Assembly (NCBI GenBank): GCA_014381825.1
Contig: JACNKX010000039.1
Location: forward strand, 1-64,000
Source: Planctomycetota bacterium
Lineage (GTDB): Bacteria > Planctomycetota > Planctomycetia > Pirellulales > Pirellulaceae
Reading direction: 5' to 3'
DNA length: 64,000 nt
The notes beneath the pieces were generated by a model. The model had not been told where the DNA came from, ran no database searches, and saw only the letters and a list, made by a program, of their open reading frames with translations. Both the position numbers and the translations under genes were made by a program. Positions 43,018 through 52,468 of this stretch are shown in pieces; the first letter of the stretch is position 1; every line of letters begins with the position of its first letter.

Positions 43018-46004
43018 ATGTTCGCTCGTCCAACTCTCGCCGTTCTCACCGCCCTGTTCTCGATCGCCACGTGCGGCGTTTCTGCAGAACCCGTTGACTT
43101 TGCACGAGATGTTGCGCCGCTGATTCGAGAACACTGTATTCGTTGCCACAACGAGACAGAGAGAAGCGGTGAGATGTCGCTCGCGACAGCCAAAGATATG
43201 CTGGATTGGGGAGCATTGTGCCAGGTAAACCCGATTCCAGCATGCTGCTCGAAGCGATCATCGCCCCCGAGGGCGAGCGCCCGGCGATGCCCAAGGACGG
43301 GACTCCGCTCTCCATCGACCAAATCGCGACGATCCGAGCCTGGATTGCTGAGGGAGCTAATTGGCCTGAACAGATCATCGTTCAGAACAAATCGAAAGCT
43401 GACGCGTCATGGTGGTCGCTGCAACCGCCGGCTACAGCAAAACTAAAAGCGATTGACGGCGAAACAACTCAGCATCCGATCGATCACTTCGTTCGAGCGA
43501 AGTTAGGTGCAGCAGGGCTTGTCCCCTCGCCTCGTGCAGATCGTCGAACACTGATTCGGCGCCTGTACTTCGACCTCATTGGTTTGCCTCCGGCTCCCGG
43601 AGAAGTCGCCAAGTTCATTGCAGATGACGATCCCGCTGCCTACGACAAGCTAGTTGATCGCTTATTAGACTCGCCACATTTCGGTGAACGCTGGGCTCGC
43701 CATTGGTTGGACATCGCACACTATGGCGATACGCACGGCTTTGAGCGCGACAAGTTGAGAGACAACGCGTGGCGTTATCGCGATTACGTGATTCGTTCAT
43801 TCAACAACGACAAGCCGTATGATCAATTCATTCGTGAACAAATCGCCGGTGACGTGATCGCTCCGGACGACGCGGAATCGGTCGTTGCGACGGGCTTCCT
43901 CGCTGCTGGGCCTTGGGACTTTGTGGGACAAGTCGAAACGAAGAGTCCTGTGTTACGTCGCGCCGCCCGAGCACTCGACCTCGACGACATGCTAACACAA
44001 GTCATGACAGCCACGATGGCGATGACGGTTAACTGTTCACGCTGTCACGATCACAAACTCGATCCGATCACTCAGCAAGAATACTACCAGCTAACCGCTG
44101 TATTCGCGGGACTCAAGCGGGGCGACCGTGACATTAGTGCGACCGCTCGCGAGAAATATGAGTCCGAAAGCCAGAGCCTTGGAGTCAAAATCCGTCGCGC
44201 CGCCAGCGAGATCGGTCGGTTGGAAGGCCGTGCTGTTGATCTTGCAGACGTAGTAGGCGGAGGGAACGGATTTGGAGCAGGGCGAAAGGGAATCGGCATA
44301 GATGCCCGAACCGGCAAGATTCAAGAGCGATCATTTGGTGATCTTGGAAACGTCCAACCTGGTAACTTTGCCACTTGCGAGTTCGACTTCGTCGATGGGG
44401 TTTTCGTACCAGCCGGAGAGCGAACCAAAATCAGTTCAACGGATTTGTTTGCAACCGGCTTGCCAACCAACGGTGGCGATGCATGGGACATGATCCGCAA
44501 CGGACCAGTTGCCAGCCAATTTTCGACGATGCTTGGCGAAACGGACTTCAACAAAGACGGGCATTCCATGATCGGTCTGCATGCGAATGCAGGAATCACG
44601 TTCGATGTTAAGGCCATCCGCGCTGCGGTCTGGCCAGCTAACAGCGCCCCCGTGATGCTGCGATTCTCGACCGTCGTGGGATACGGTGGTCGAACTGTTG
44701 AACCAAGCGCCGAGTTTCGAATTCTTCTGGATGGAAAGCTTTTGGAACATGAACGTCTTGGACGCAACGATGCCGTCTCTGTCGAGTTCGAAATTCCACC
44801 CGAGTCGCGCTTCCTGACGCTGATCTCTACGGACGGAGGCAATGGATACGGACATGATCAAATCAGCTTCGGCGATCCACGATTGCAAACGCTTGCTCCG
44901 AGCAAAATCACCACCGAAGTACAGCAACAGCTGCTCAACGTTCGTGCGACCAGGACGGCACTTCAGAACGACTTGGAAGCACTCGGCCAACCTCCTGTCT
45001 TCTTTGGTGTCGTCGCAGAGACGCCGCCAACCGTGAGTGTCTTGCTGCGTGGCGATCCCGAGACACCGGGAAACGCCGTTCTCCCGGGCGCGCTCGGTTG
45101 GAAGGAAGCATCGAACGTCTTCGGCGAGGAGTCGATGGGCGAAAGTGAACGACGACTCGCGTTGGCCGAATGGATCGTCACTCCGCAGAACCCGCTGACA
45201 GCAAGAGTCGCCGTGAATCGACTTTGGCACTGGCACTTTGGGCAAGGAATTGTGTCGACCCCAAGCGACTTCGGCTATGGCGGCGCGAAGCCTACGCACC
45301 CGGAACTGCTCGATTGGTTGGCCAACAAGTTGATCGAAGAGAACTGGTCGTTGAAGGCAATTCATCGTTTTATTGTGACCTCAGAAACGTACCGCCAGAC
45401 GAGTCACGTCGCTTCGGACTCGCTCCCGCCGGGACAAGAGAACCCTGTGGCGATTGACAGCGACAATCGGCTGCTCTGGCGAATGAATCCTCGCCGTTTG
45501 GAAGCCGAAGCAGTTCGCGATTCCGTCTTAGCTGTAACCGGAAAGCTCAATGCCAAGATGTTCGGCCCCGGATATCGCGACTTCGATTACCAAGAGGCTT
45601 ACGCACCGGTCTATACCTACAAAACAGCCGACTCGCCCGAATTGTGGCGACGAAGCGTGTATCGGTTCATCGTCCGGACGACGCCGCCTCAGTTCATGAC
45701 AACACTTGATTGTCCTGACCCAGCCAATCTCACTCCAATACGAAACATCACGACAACGGCACTCCAGTCGTTGGCGTTGTTCAATAACGATTTTATGCTA
45801 CGGCAGTCACGCTATTGGGCCGATCGAATTGCCACTGAGACGAGCAACTTAGATGCCCAGATCGATCTCGCGTTTCGGGAAGCATTTGGGCGTTCAGCGT
45901 CAGAAAGCGAGGTCGCTGGGGCACGCCGACTCGTTGAGCAACAAGGCCTAATGCACCTTTGCCGAGCGTTATTCAATGCCAACGAATTCATCTACGTGGA
46001 TTAA
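43018..46004 (+). pseudogene. planctomycete cytochrome-c/DUF1549/DUF1553 protein, apparent frameshift at 43208-43211
   Basis: The N-terminal part is read from ATG 43018: signal peptide MFARPTLAVLTALFSIATCGVSA, then PLIREHCIRCHNE, the CxxCH heme motif of planctomycete cytochrome domains, and SLATAKDMLDW. At the G-run 43208-43211 the frame must change by one (one missing G) to continue as GSIVPGKPDSSMLLEAI and the rest to 46004: DUF1549 with HWLDIAHYGDTHGF and NCSRCHDHKLDPI, a middle module, and DUF1553 with LWRMNPRRLEAEAVRDS. Most of the length is intact, so a sequencing error or a recent mutation is as likely as true loss. Such proteins are periplasmic, of unknown redox or degradative role, nearly always next to DUF1501 genes, as here. 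Confidence 0.75.
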
Positions 46005-46018
46005 CGGGAAGCAACCTC

Positions 46019-47452
46019 GTGAAACGACGAACCCTCAACCGACGCGAGTTGTTGCGATGTTCCGCTGGCGGCATCGGCTGGGTCGCGGCACAGGCGATGT
46101 TGCGCCAAGATGCTTGCGCAGCGCACCAACCGTCGGCGATGGATCATGTCGCGAAAGCCAAAGCGGTCATTCAGATCTTTTGCCCTGGCGGTATGAGTCA
46201 AGTCGACACGTTCGACCACAAACCGGAGCTTGCAAAACGAGCTGGTAAGCCGTTCGATCCCGACGGCGAGCTACAATTCTTCGCGTCGAAACCAGGAAAC
46301 TGTCAGCCGAGCCATTGGCCATTCCGCCAACACGGCGAATCGGGACTTTGGCTGTCAGACCTGTTCCCAAAGTTGGCACAACGAGTCGACGATCTTGCGT
46401 TCATCTACTCGATGCATAGCAAGACCGCTTTGCATGGTCCGGCCTGCTTCATGATGAATACCGTCTTTACCCTGCCCGGTTTTCCGAGCATGGGATCGTG
46501 GGTGACTTACGGACTGGGCAGTGAGAACGAGGAATTGCCCGCCTTCGTCGTCCCGCCAGACCCGCGTGGTTTGCCTCCCGGCGGGATCATCAATTGGGGA
46601 GCTGGATTCTTGCCTGCCGTGCATCAAGCCACCACGCTGGACTCTCGTGCCGATCGACAGCCGATCAGCGACCTGTTTCCGCCCGAGGACTTTGCTGGGG
46701 TAACAGGCAACTCGGATCGCGCTGGTCTCGAATTCCTCCGCCAACTTAATCAGCAGCACCTTGCCGAACGGCGCGGGAACACTGATCTGGAAGCTCGCAT
46801 GGCAGCGTATGAACTCGCAGCCCGTTTACAACTGAGCGCTCCAGAAGTCACGAACATCGACGACGAGACGGAGGCAACGTCGCAGCTCTACGGATTGAAG
46901 GACGACGACACCGGGCCCTTTGGACGACAGTGTCTGTTGGCTCGGCGACTGGTTGAACGCGGCGTCCGCTTTGCGCAACTCTATTGTGGTGCCGAGAATA
47001 CCACGGCGAAAGAGATTCGTCCGAACTGGGATTCGCACGAGGATGTCGTTCGAGATCACGGCTATTGGGGACGCGTTCTCGACACAGGTGCTTCTGCCCT
47101 GCTCGAAGATCTCCAGCAGCGAGGACTCCTCGAAGAGACGCTGGTCATCTGCACAACCGAGTTCGGTCGACAGCCCGCGGCACAGGGGCAACGAGCGTCT
47201 GGGCGAGATCATAACGCAGGTGCATTCACAGCTTGGCTCGCGGGTGGTGGCATCAAAGGCGGCGTAGGCTATGGCGCGACCGACGAGCTCGGTTTCAAAG
47301 CGGTCGAGAATCCGTCGTATAGCTATGACTTGCACGCAACCGCGTTACACCTGCTGGGCATCGACCATTCCAAGCTGACGTTCTACCATAACGGAATCGA
47401 ACGCCGGCTGACCGATGTTCACGGGCATGTGATCCGTGAAATCATCACCTAG
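46019..47452 (+). CDS. DUF1501 family protein with Tat-type signal
   Basis: 477 residues from GTG 46019, preceded by GGGAA and 14 bases after the DUF1549/1553 stop. The N-terminus KRRTLNRRELLRCSAGGIGWVAAQAML is a Tat-like signal with RRELLR. The fold is sulfatase/alkaline-phosphatase-like: IQIFCPGGMSQVDTFDHKP near the start, DSHEDVVRDH and VICTTEFGRQPAAQG, and RDHNAGAFTAWLAGGGIKGG near the end, the usual DUF1501 motifs. Exported to the periplasm; substrate unknown. The pair with DUF1549/1553 is a planctomycete hallmark. Confidence 0.92.
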   Translation: MKRRTLNRRELLRCSAGGIGWVAAQAMLRQDACAAHQPSAMDHVAKAKAVIQIFCPGGMSQVDTFDHKPELAKRAGKPFDPDGELQFFASKPGNCQPSHWPFRQHGESGLWLSDLFPKLAQRVDDLAFIYSMHSKTALHGPACFMMNTVFTLPGFPSMGSWVTYGLGSENEELPAFVVPPDPRGLPPGGIINWGAGFLPAVHQATTLDSRADRQPISDLFPPEDFAGVTGNSDRAGLEFLRQLNQQHLAERRGNTDLEARMAAYELAARLQLSAPEVTNIDDETEATSQLYGLKDDDTGPFGRQCLLARRLVERGVRFAQLYCGAENTTAKEIRPNWDSHEDVVRDHGYWGRVLDTGASALLEDLQQRGLLEETLVICTTEFGRQPAAQGQRASGRDHNAGAFTAWLAGGGIKGGVGYGATDELGFKAVENPSYSYDLHATALHLLGIDHSKLTFYHNGIERRLTDVHGHVIREIIT

Positions 47453-47481
47453 GAAAAGTAGGCCGAATTCATCGACCAACC

Positions 47482-48054
47482 ATGCGAATCACGCCGTTCA
47501 TCTACCAAGACCCAATCGATCTCATCTGGATTCACACGGCACGTTCACTTGGTGTTGAGATCGAGCGCAGTGCCGACGTGTTTGCATCGTGGAACGGAGA
47601 TGGGGTCTTACAGATTGGAACACCCGAGACGCTCGACGCAGATGATTCGCTCGCGCAAATGATTCTCCACGAACTGTGCCATCTTCTTGTTGAAGGGCCG
47701 GACGCGTTGAGCCTTCCCGATTGGGGGCTCGAGAGCAACAACCCGGCGCATCGCGTTCGTGAACACGCTTGCCTGCGTGTGCAGGCAGCACTCGCCGATA
47801 CGGTCGGACTGCGTAGGTTCTTTGCGGCAACGACAATCTTTCGTGAGTACTACGACCAGTTACCGAAGAACTCGCTGAAAACTGACGGCGATCCAGCGGT
47901 CGAGCTGGCACTAACGGCGTGGCAGCGATCGCGAACTGCTCACTGGGAGAAACCGCTCGCGCGAGCGCTACGAATGACCGCAGATATCGCAAACATACTG
48001 CAACCTTTCGTGACCTCGGATTCACTTTGGTCGAAGAAGACATGCGATTCGTGA
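47482..48054 (+). CDS. hypothetical protein with HExxH metallopeptidase-like motif
   Basis: 190 residues, no family recognised. LAQMILHELCHLLVEG (about residues 58-73) carries HELCH, matching the zincin HExxH motif; a further Glu or His ligand might come from EHACLRVQ (about 94-101). No signal peptide or membrane segment is seen, so it is probably cytoplasmic. It is co-directional with and 30 bases downstream of the DUF1501 gene and could belong to the same transcript. The fold recalls small gluzincin-like or ImmA/IrrE-type domains, but that is only a guess. Confidence 0.6.
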   Translation: MRITPFIYQDPIDLIWIHTARSLGVEIERSADVFASWNGDGVLQIGTPETLDADDSLAQMILHELCHLLVEGPDALSLPDWGLESNNPAHRVREHACLRVQAALADTVGLRRFFAATTIFREYYDQLPKNSLKTDGDPAVELALTAWQRSRTAHWEKPLARALRMTADIANILQPFVTSDSLWSKKTCDS

Positions 48055-48135
48055 AGACGGTCCTTCGAAACTGAACGACTCTTTGGGTGATTGCTGACGC
48101 GGTAATCCATTTCTCGCAAGCCACATACGATGGCC

Positions 48136-49422
48136 TTATTCTTCAACGATTTTGTCGTCGTCCGGTTTGAAGTCGCGGATTTGCAACAACAGCTCGCGTC
48201 TGGAGTCACTGATTGGGAATCGATCCTGAGACTGGTCGGCTTTCCAAAAGATGCCTTCGATTTCCTCCTGGTGCGATGCTGCGATCTCTGGACCGTTGTG
48301 GATCTCCTTGAGTATACCGACGTAAGTCGCAAGGTCCTCTTCGTTCATCTCGGCTAGATCGAGCAAACGATCAATGCCGTAACTACTTGCACTCGATTGG
48401 AGCAAGATCTTCTGAATGACAATCGAGCGCACCCAACTCGCCGACTCATTACGGCCAACAACTTCAAGCAGATCGAAAACGTCAGGCTCGGCTTCACCGA
48501 ACCCGATCCGAGGCGGTGGATCCCAGTGCGACGGAAAGTCATCGATCTGACGTTCCGACATATATGCCACCGCGCCAGCAAGATCGCCCGCGCGAAATAG
48601 GCTTTCAACATGATTTCGATTTATTTGCTCGTCCTGCGTAGCTGGAAGCACGAAGGCCCAGATGGCGATCGCGGCAGCTCCCAGTATCCATAGCCAGCGG
48701 TCAACTTGGAGTGAGACAGGAATATATGGTTTCGTTTGCCAGCTGTCAGTCAGTGATCGTCGGCTAGCGACGACGACGGCTGCGAACAACCACAACGGAA
48801 TCGTGAGAGTACCGAACATGCCGACAAAGAACGTAGTTTCAAGCAGTACCGATTCAGCCTCGGTATGTCGTATACCGCCCATGATGCCAATGATCGGTCG
48901 TGGTATGAAATTCAGTGCGGCGAGTGCGGCGGCGTCTGCAAACAACATGACGACGAAGAAAGCAGCGAACGCTCTGCAACGGTAGACCACACTCACGACT
49001 CGCGTGATCAATGCGACTCGCCACGCGGAAACGAGACCAAGCAACCAGACATTCGCTCGCACCGAGTCGGCCGCTGAAAGGAATCTTTCGACGGGAATTG
49101 CGTACACCCATGCGAGTGGTGCCGTCATCCAGAATAAGATCAGAAATGTCGCGTAGCCTCGCCAGAACGGATTCTTCGCCCTTCGCACATCCGCGACACA
49201 CCACACCAACCCGTACAGCACGAACGACGACACCAACGACGCTCCGAGCGGAATCAACAAGTGCCAAGGTTCGTGTAGAAGGTCCTCGCCATCGTACTCT
49301 CGTGCGAAGCCGGCTGACAAAACGAACAACAGTCCAAGCCATAGCGCTCGATTCGAATCGGCGATGTCCAAGATGGCTTGTTTGCTGCCGAGCAAGTATT
49401 TAACCAGAGTCGTGATGGTCAT
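48136..49422 (-). CDS. hypothetical polytopic membrane protein (full-length member of a tandem pair)
   Basis: 428 residues. About seven membrane segments in the first 285 residues, then a soluble acidic C-terminal part (about 290-428). The first 130 residues are a clear paralogue of the next upstream gene: both have the N-terminal LLG/LFG...AIL-x-IA start, the shared WMTAPLAWVYAIPVE segment and a similar run of helices. No known domain. The start overlaps the end of the upstream paralogue by ATGA, so the genes are translated together. Confidence 0.7.
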   Translation of the reverse strand: MTITTLVKYLLGSKQAILDIADSNRALWLGLLFVLSAGFAREYDGEDLLHEPWHLLIPLGASLVSSFVLYGLVWCVADVRRAKNPFWRGYATFLILFWMTAPLAWVYAIPVERFLSAADSVRANVWLLGLVSAWRVALITRVVSVVYRCRAFAAFFVVMLFADAAALAALNFIPRPIIGIMGGIRHTEAESVLLETTFFVGMFGTLTIPLWLFAAVVVASRRSLTDSWQTKPYIPVSLQVDRWLWILGAAAIAIWAFVLPATQDEQINRNHVESLFRAGDLAGAVAYMSERQIDDFPSHWDPPPRIGFGEAEPDVFDLLEVVGRNESASWVRSIVIQKILLQSSASSYGIDRLLDLAEMNEEDLATYVGILKEIHNGPEIAASHQEEIEGIFWKADQSQDRFPISDSRRELLLQIRDFKPDDDKIVEE

Positions 49423-49868
49423 CGAAGGCTTCCTTTCGTTGGTGCCAAACGCTGCAATGCATCTAACGCCTCAAGCCGCTCTGCGGTCATCTCTGGTTGT
49501 GGGTCGAGCATGCCCTTGTCAAGGAACTCCTCCACAGGGATGGCATAAATCCAAGCCAAAGGAGCGGTCATCCAATACAGGCCCAAGAACGCGACGTAGC
49601 TCGATGCGAAATGACTCTTCGGCGCGGAATGACACCAAGCGAGTAAGTAGACGAACGCGAACAAGCCCAACGAACTAACAACCGATGCAGCGAACGGTAG
49701 CAGTAACACCCAGACATCTCGAAACAAGTCTTTCCGCGCGTCGTTGCGAGCGATCCCAGCCGAAACGACAAAACACGCTCCGATCACCAATGACCAACCA
49801 TCCGAAGCGATCTGCAAAATGGCGTCGCGATCGCCGAACAGGAATAGAAGGATCGTGCTGATGTTCAT
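49419..49868 (-). CDS. short paralogue of the following membrane protein
   Basis: 149 residues from the ATG at 49868, whose bases overlap the stop of the upstream radical SAM gene (ATGA). It has about four membrane segments and shares with its downstream neighbour the pattern LFGDRDAILQIAS, a middle VSAGIAR and YWMTAPLAWIYAIPVEEFL. It ends after the conserved helix, with a soluble tail of about 30 residues, so it looks like a truncated duplicate that kept only the N-terminal third. Function unknown. Confidence 0.65.
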   Translation of the reverse strand: MNISTILLFLFGDRDAILQIASDGWSLVIGACFVVSAGIARNDARKDLFRDVWVLLLPFAASVVSSLGLFAFVYLLAWCHSAPKSHFASSYVAFLGLYWMTAPLAWIYAIPVEEFLDKGMLDPQPEMTAERLEALDALQRLAPTKGSLR

Positions 49869-51175
49869 GTACGAAATCGAGGGTTTTTTCGCCAAATACT
49901 CTTTCGCAACTCGCCCCGCTTCTTATTCGCAGCCGAGTCGAAGACGGCGCGGATGACTCGACGGAAACCGCGTTCGAGTTGCTTGACTGAAATCTGATCG
50001 GGGCGGTAAGTCACGTCGAACAGCGTATAGTGCGACCAATCGCGGTCAGCCAATAAACGCCCGTCGATTGACAGTTTTCGCCGCAGCGCTGTTCCAGGGA
50101 ACGGAGTTTGCAACGTGATCTGAACCTCGCCGAGACGGCTGTTGAGGATGAACTTGATCAGACGATCGAGGGACTCGTCTGTTTCCCCATCTGCTCCTAC
50201 GATAAAGCATCCGTTGGCGACGATTCCGGCGTCCTGAATCGCGTCGACCGCAGTCATGATGCGTTGGAACTCACTTTGCTTCGGCCCCATGCCGGGATAA
50301 CGAAAGACAAGCGACTCGATGCCGAGCAACACTTGGACACAACCGCTGGCGGCAAGTTGCTTGAGAAGTTCTGGTCGTTCGCCGATTCTCCAATCCGCTT
50401 CGGTAAAGAAGCGAGCATTCGCAGATTCAATTGTGGAAAGCAGCAGTTCAGTATCGCGACCACCGGCGAAGGTGTTGTCGTCAGCCAGCTCAAGCCAAGG
50501 GCTCGGATCGATCTGATTGATCGCAGCAAGTTCATCGCGAATATTCGCGACGGGCTTCTCTCGGAAACTTCCCAACAGCCGACTCGCACCGCAAAAGTCA
50601 CAAGCCAGCGGGCAACCTCGCTCCGTTTGCAGCGTGAACCGTGGCCGCGATCGTTCACCCAATAACTCGAATCGCGGCACGGGAGAATCGGCCAGATCAT
50701 AAACGGACGCGGCGCGATACGTCGGTCTAACTGAGCCGCTCGTCGCATCGTCCAGGATCTGCTGCCAAACTGGTTCGCCATCGCCGACCACAACCGAATC
50801 ACAATGCAACCCTGCTTCATCCGGCTCACATGTTGCGTGCAGTCCTCCTAAAACGACCGAAATGCCACGGGCTCGTAGCTTGTCGCTTAAAGAGTACGCT
50901 TCCGTCACCGACGCAGTGAGTGCGGAGATGGCAACTAAGTCCGGAGATTCTCCGAGTACTCGCTCGACGAGTTGTTCATCAGCAGTTGCGGTATCGTGGT
51001 AGCTACATGACCAGGTTGCCGGAGTCATTCCCGCCAGCGTCAGTAGACCCAATGCTGGCAACTCGGCAAGTGCGTTCGCGCGGCGAGCCAAGCCGGGCAA
51101 CGACATTCCTAAATCCAATAGTTCCGCCTCGCGGACGCGAAGTCCAGTCAGCGGAACGAAGGCCACATGCGGCAT
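49865..51175 (-). CDS. B12-binding-type radical SAM protein
   Basis: 436 residues. An N-terminal cobalamin-binding-like part (about 1-150: LLTLAGMTPATW and DLVAISALTASVTEAYSLSDKLRARGI with VVLGGLHATCEPDE) precedes the radical SAM TIM barrel with the [4Fe-4S] motif ERGCPLACDFCGAS (CxxxCxxC, about residues 187-198). Family members often modify hopanoids, tetrapyrroles or peptides (PhpK, BchE, HpnP-like set). Substrate cannot be read here. A soluble C-terminus ends KRGELRKSIWRKN. Neighbouring genes give no pathway hint. Confidence 0.85.
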   Translation of the reverse strand: MPHVAFVPLTGLRVREAELLDLGMSLPGLARRANALAELPALGLLTLAGMTPATWSCSYHDTATADEQLVERVLGESPDLVAISALTASVTEAYSLSDKLRARGISVVLGGLHATCEPDEAGLHCDSVVVGDGEPVWQQILDDATSGSVRPTYRAASVYDLADSPVPRFELLGERSRPRFTLQTERGCPLACDFCGASRLLGSFREKPVANIRDELAAINQIDPSPWLELADDNTFAGGRDTELLLSTIESANARFFTEADWRIGERPELLKQLAASGCVQVLLGIESLVFRYPGMGPKQSEFQRIMTAVDAIQDAGIVANGCFIVGADGETDESLDRLIKFILNSRLGEVQITLQTPFPGTALRRKLSIDGRLLADRDWSHYTLFDVTYRPDQISVKQLERGFRRVIRAVFDSAANKKRGELRKSIWRKNPRFRT

Positions 51176-51246
51176 GATTTGCTGCTCTCGTAGTTGGGAA
51201 CGCTACTCATACCAGCGCGCGAACGCCAGGCTGGATGCTATGAATT

Positions 51247-51993
51247 CTACGCAGCAGCATCGAAATAAGTATCGAGGAACTTGCAGAGAATCTGCGACGC
51301 CGTCGGAGTTTCCTGGCAACGCTCACGAGCAAAGTCTTGTAGCGACATCCCTGCGATCTTTTGGACGTACTGTGGGTAGGCTTCGACGCGTTGCAAAAAC
51401 GACGTGCGGTCCAATTCTGGGTGAAACTGAGTGCAGTAAATCGGTTTGCCTGCGAAGCAGAACGCCTGATTCTCGACCGTATCACTTGAAGCCAACAAGA
51501 TCGCATCGGCAGGCAAGCTATCAACGATGTCCTGATGCCCCATGGGCGCGAAGAACGCGTCACCCAAGCCGCTGAAGACAGAATCGTGTTTGCCGGCCTC
51601 CGTCAGCCACACTCTGACGGATCCCAGTTCGGCTCGTTCAATATCAGTAACCACTTCGCCACCCATCGCCTTGGCCATCGCCTGAAACCCCCAGCAGGAA
51701 GCGAACGTCGGCTTGCTAATATCGTACAACTCCTGCATTGTCTCCAGGGCCGCCGGCAGCCAAGGCCCTCCCTTGGCCACTGAGTAATCTCCACTTCCTC
51801 CCAAAACGATAACATCAAAATGATCGAGATGAGCAATTGACGGGACGCCGCCGAGAAGATCGAAAACATCGATCTGATCTTCGTTACAGTCGAACCCCTT
51901 GGCAAAGCAACGTACTTCCTGCGCTCGCATCGAATCGTCAGAATCGCGCACTTGAAGCAGTAGAAAACGAAGGCTACGAGAGAGAGACTTCAT
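51247..51993 (-). CDS. class I glutamine amidotransferase-like protein
   Basis: 248 residues. The GATase1 nucleophile region is PTFASCWGFQAMAKAMGG (Cys at about residue 100) and the catalytic His lies in YCTQFHPELDRT (about 180-191), resembling GMP synthase amidotransferase-like stand-alone proteins. Such proteins often remove gamma-glutamyl groups or supply ammonia to partners. The N-terminus (about 1-25) is basic with no signal peptide. Neighbouring radical SAM and SAM-HAT genes give no clear partner. Confidence 0.87.
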   Translation of the reverse strand: MKSLSRSLRFLLLQVRDSDDSMRAQEVRCFAKGFDCNEDQIDVFDLLGGVPSIAHLDHFDVIVLGGSGDYSVAKGGPWLPAALETMQELYDISKPTFASCWGFQAMAKAMGGEVVTDIERAELGSVRVWLTEAGKHDSVFSGLGDAFFAPMGHQDIVDSLPADAILLASSDTVENQAFCFAGKPIYCTQFHPELDRTSFLQRVEAYPQYVQKIAGMSLQDFARERCQETPTASQILCKFLDTYFDAAA

Positions 51994-52045
51994 GAACTAA
52001 ACCCGAGCGAACCTTGTTCGCGTGGAGTACGAACTGCCTGGAGCG

Positions 52046-52333
52046 TTACCAGCAAACTTCGACTTTCTCGCCGGTCGATACTCCCAGCATGATTTTGGCG
52101 CTATCGGTGACAATCTCTAGCTCCAAAAAACCACTCGCCCCAATGATCGCAATTAACGTGAACGGCGGTTGTTCGTGACCAATATCAAAGATGCCGATCG
52201 TCTCGTGTTCATCGCAGCGAACGGTTACGTGATCATCACGAGGAACGTCGGCGAGCCGAGCCGTAGCGATGTCGGTGACGAGGTTCCCCGCTTCGCTAAT
52301 CGAGACCACCACTCCTTCGATTCGCCCGGCCAC
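52046..52333 (-). CDS. stand-alone SAM hydroxide adenosyltransferase C-terminal domain
   Basis: 95 residues from the GTG at 52333, chosen because GGAGGT lies six bases upstream; an ATG at 52357 is the alternative. The sequence VAGRIEGVVVSISEAGNLVTDI (the conserved G-x-V-x-x-I/Y-x-x-x-G-N-L-x-T-N/D-I pattern) and later IGIFDIG and GFLELEIV match the C-terminal half of the DUF62/SAM-HAT family, which in the full enzyme binds the SAM-derived adenosyl group together with a second domain. The N-terminal catalytic domain is absent, so this is a lone C-domain of unknown role. It may bind SAM or adenosine. Confidence 0.65.
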   Translation of the reverse strand: MAGRIEGVVVSISEAGNLVTDIATARLADVPRDDHVTVRCDEHETIGIFDIGHEQPPFTLIAIIGASGFLELEIVTDSAKIMLGVSTGEKVEVCW

Positions 52334-52468
52334 TAGCTTACCTCCGCGAAGACCCATCCCTCGTTGTCGATTTCGACGACCGTTCAGATAAGGTGCTAAT
52401 TCTAGGGGCTTGTGCCGAGCCAGCCAAGGCAGATTGCGAGTTCAACGGAGGACGCGTACAGCAAGGGT

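Noticed and set aside
42877-43446. Separate 189-residue gene upstream of the DUF1549 gene
   Set aside because: Only the part from 43018 to about 43209 is protein-like and it matches the missing N-terminus of the DUF1549 gene; the rest is the wrong frame of that gene.
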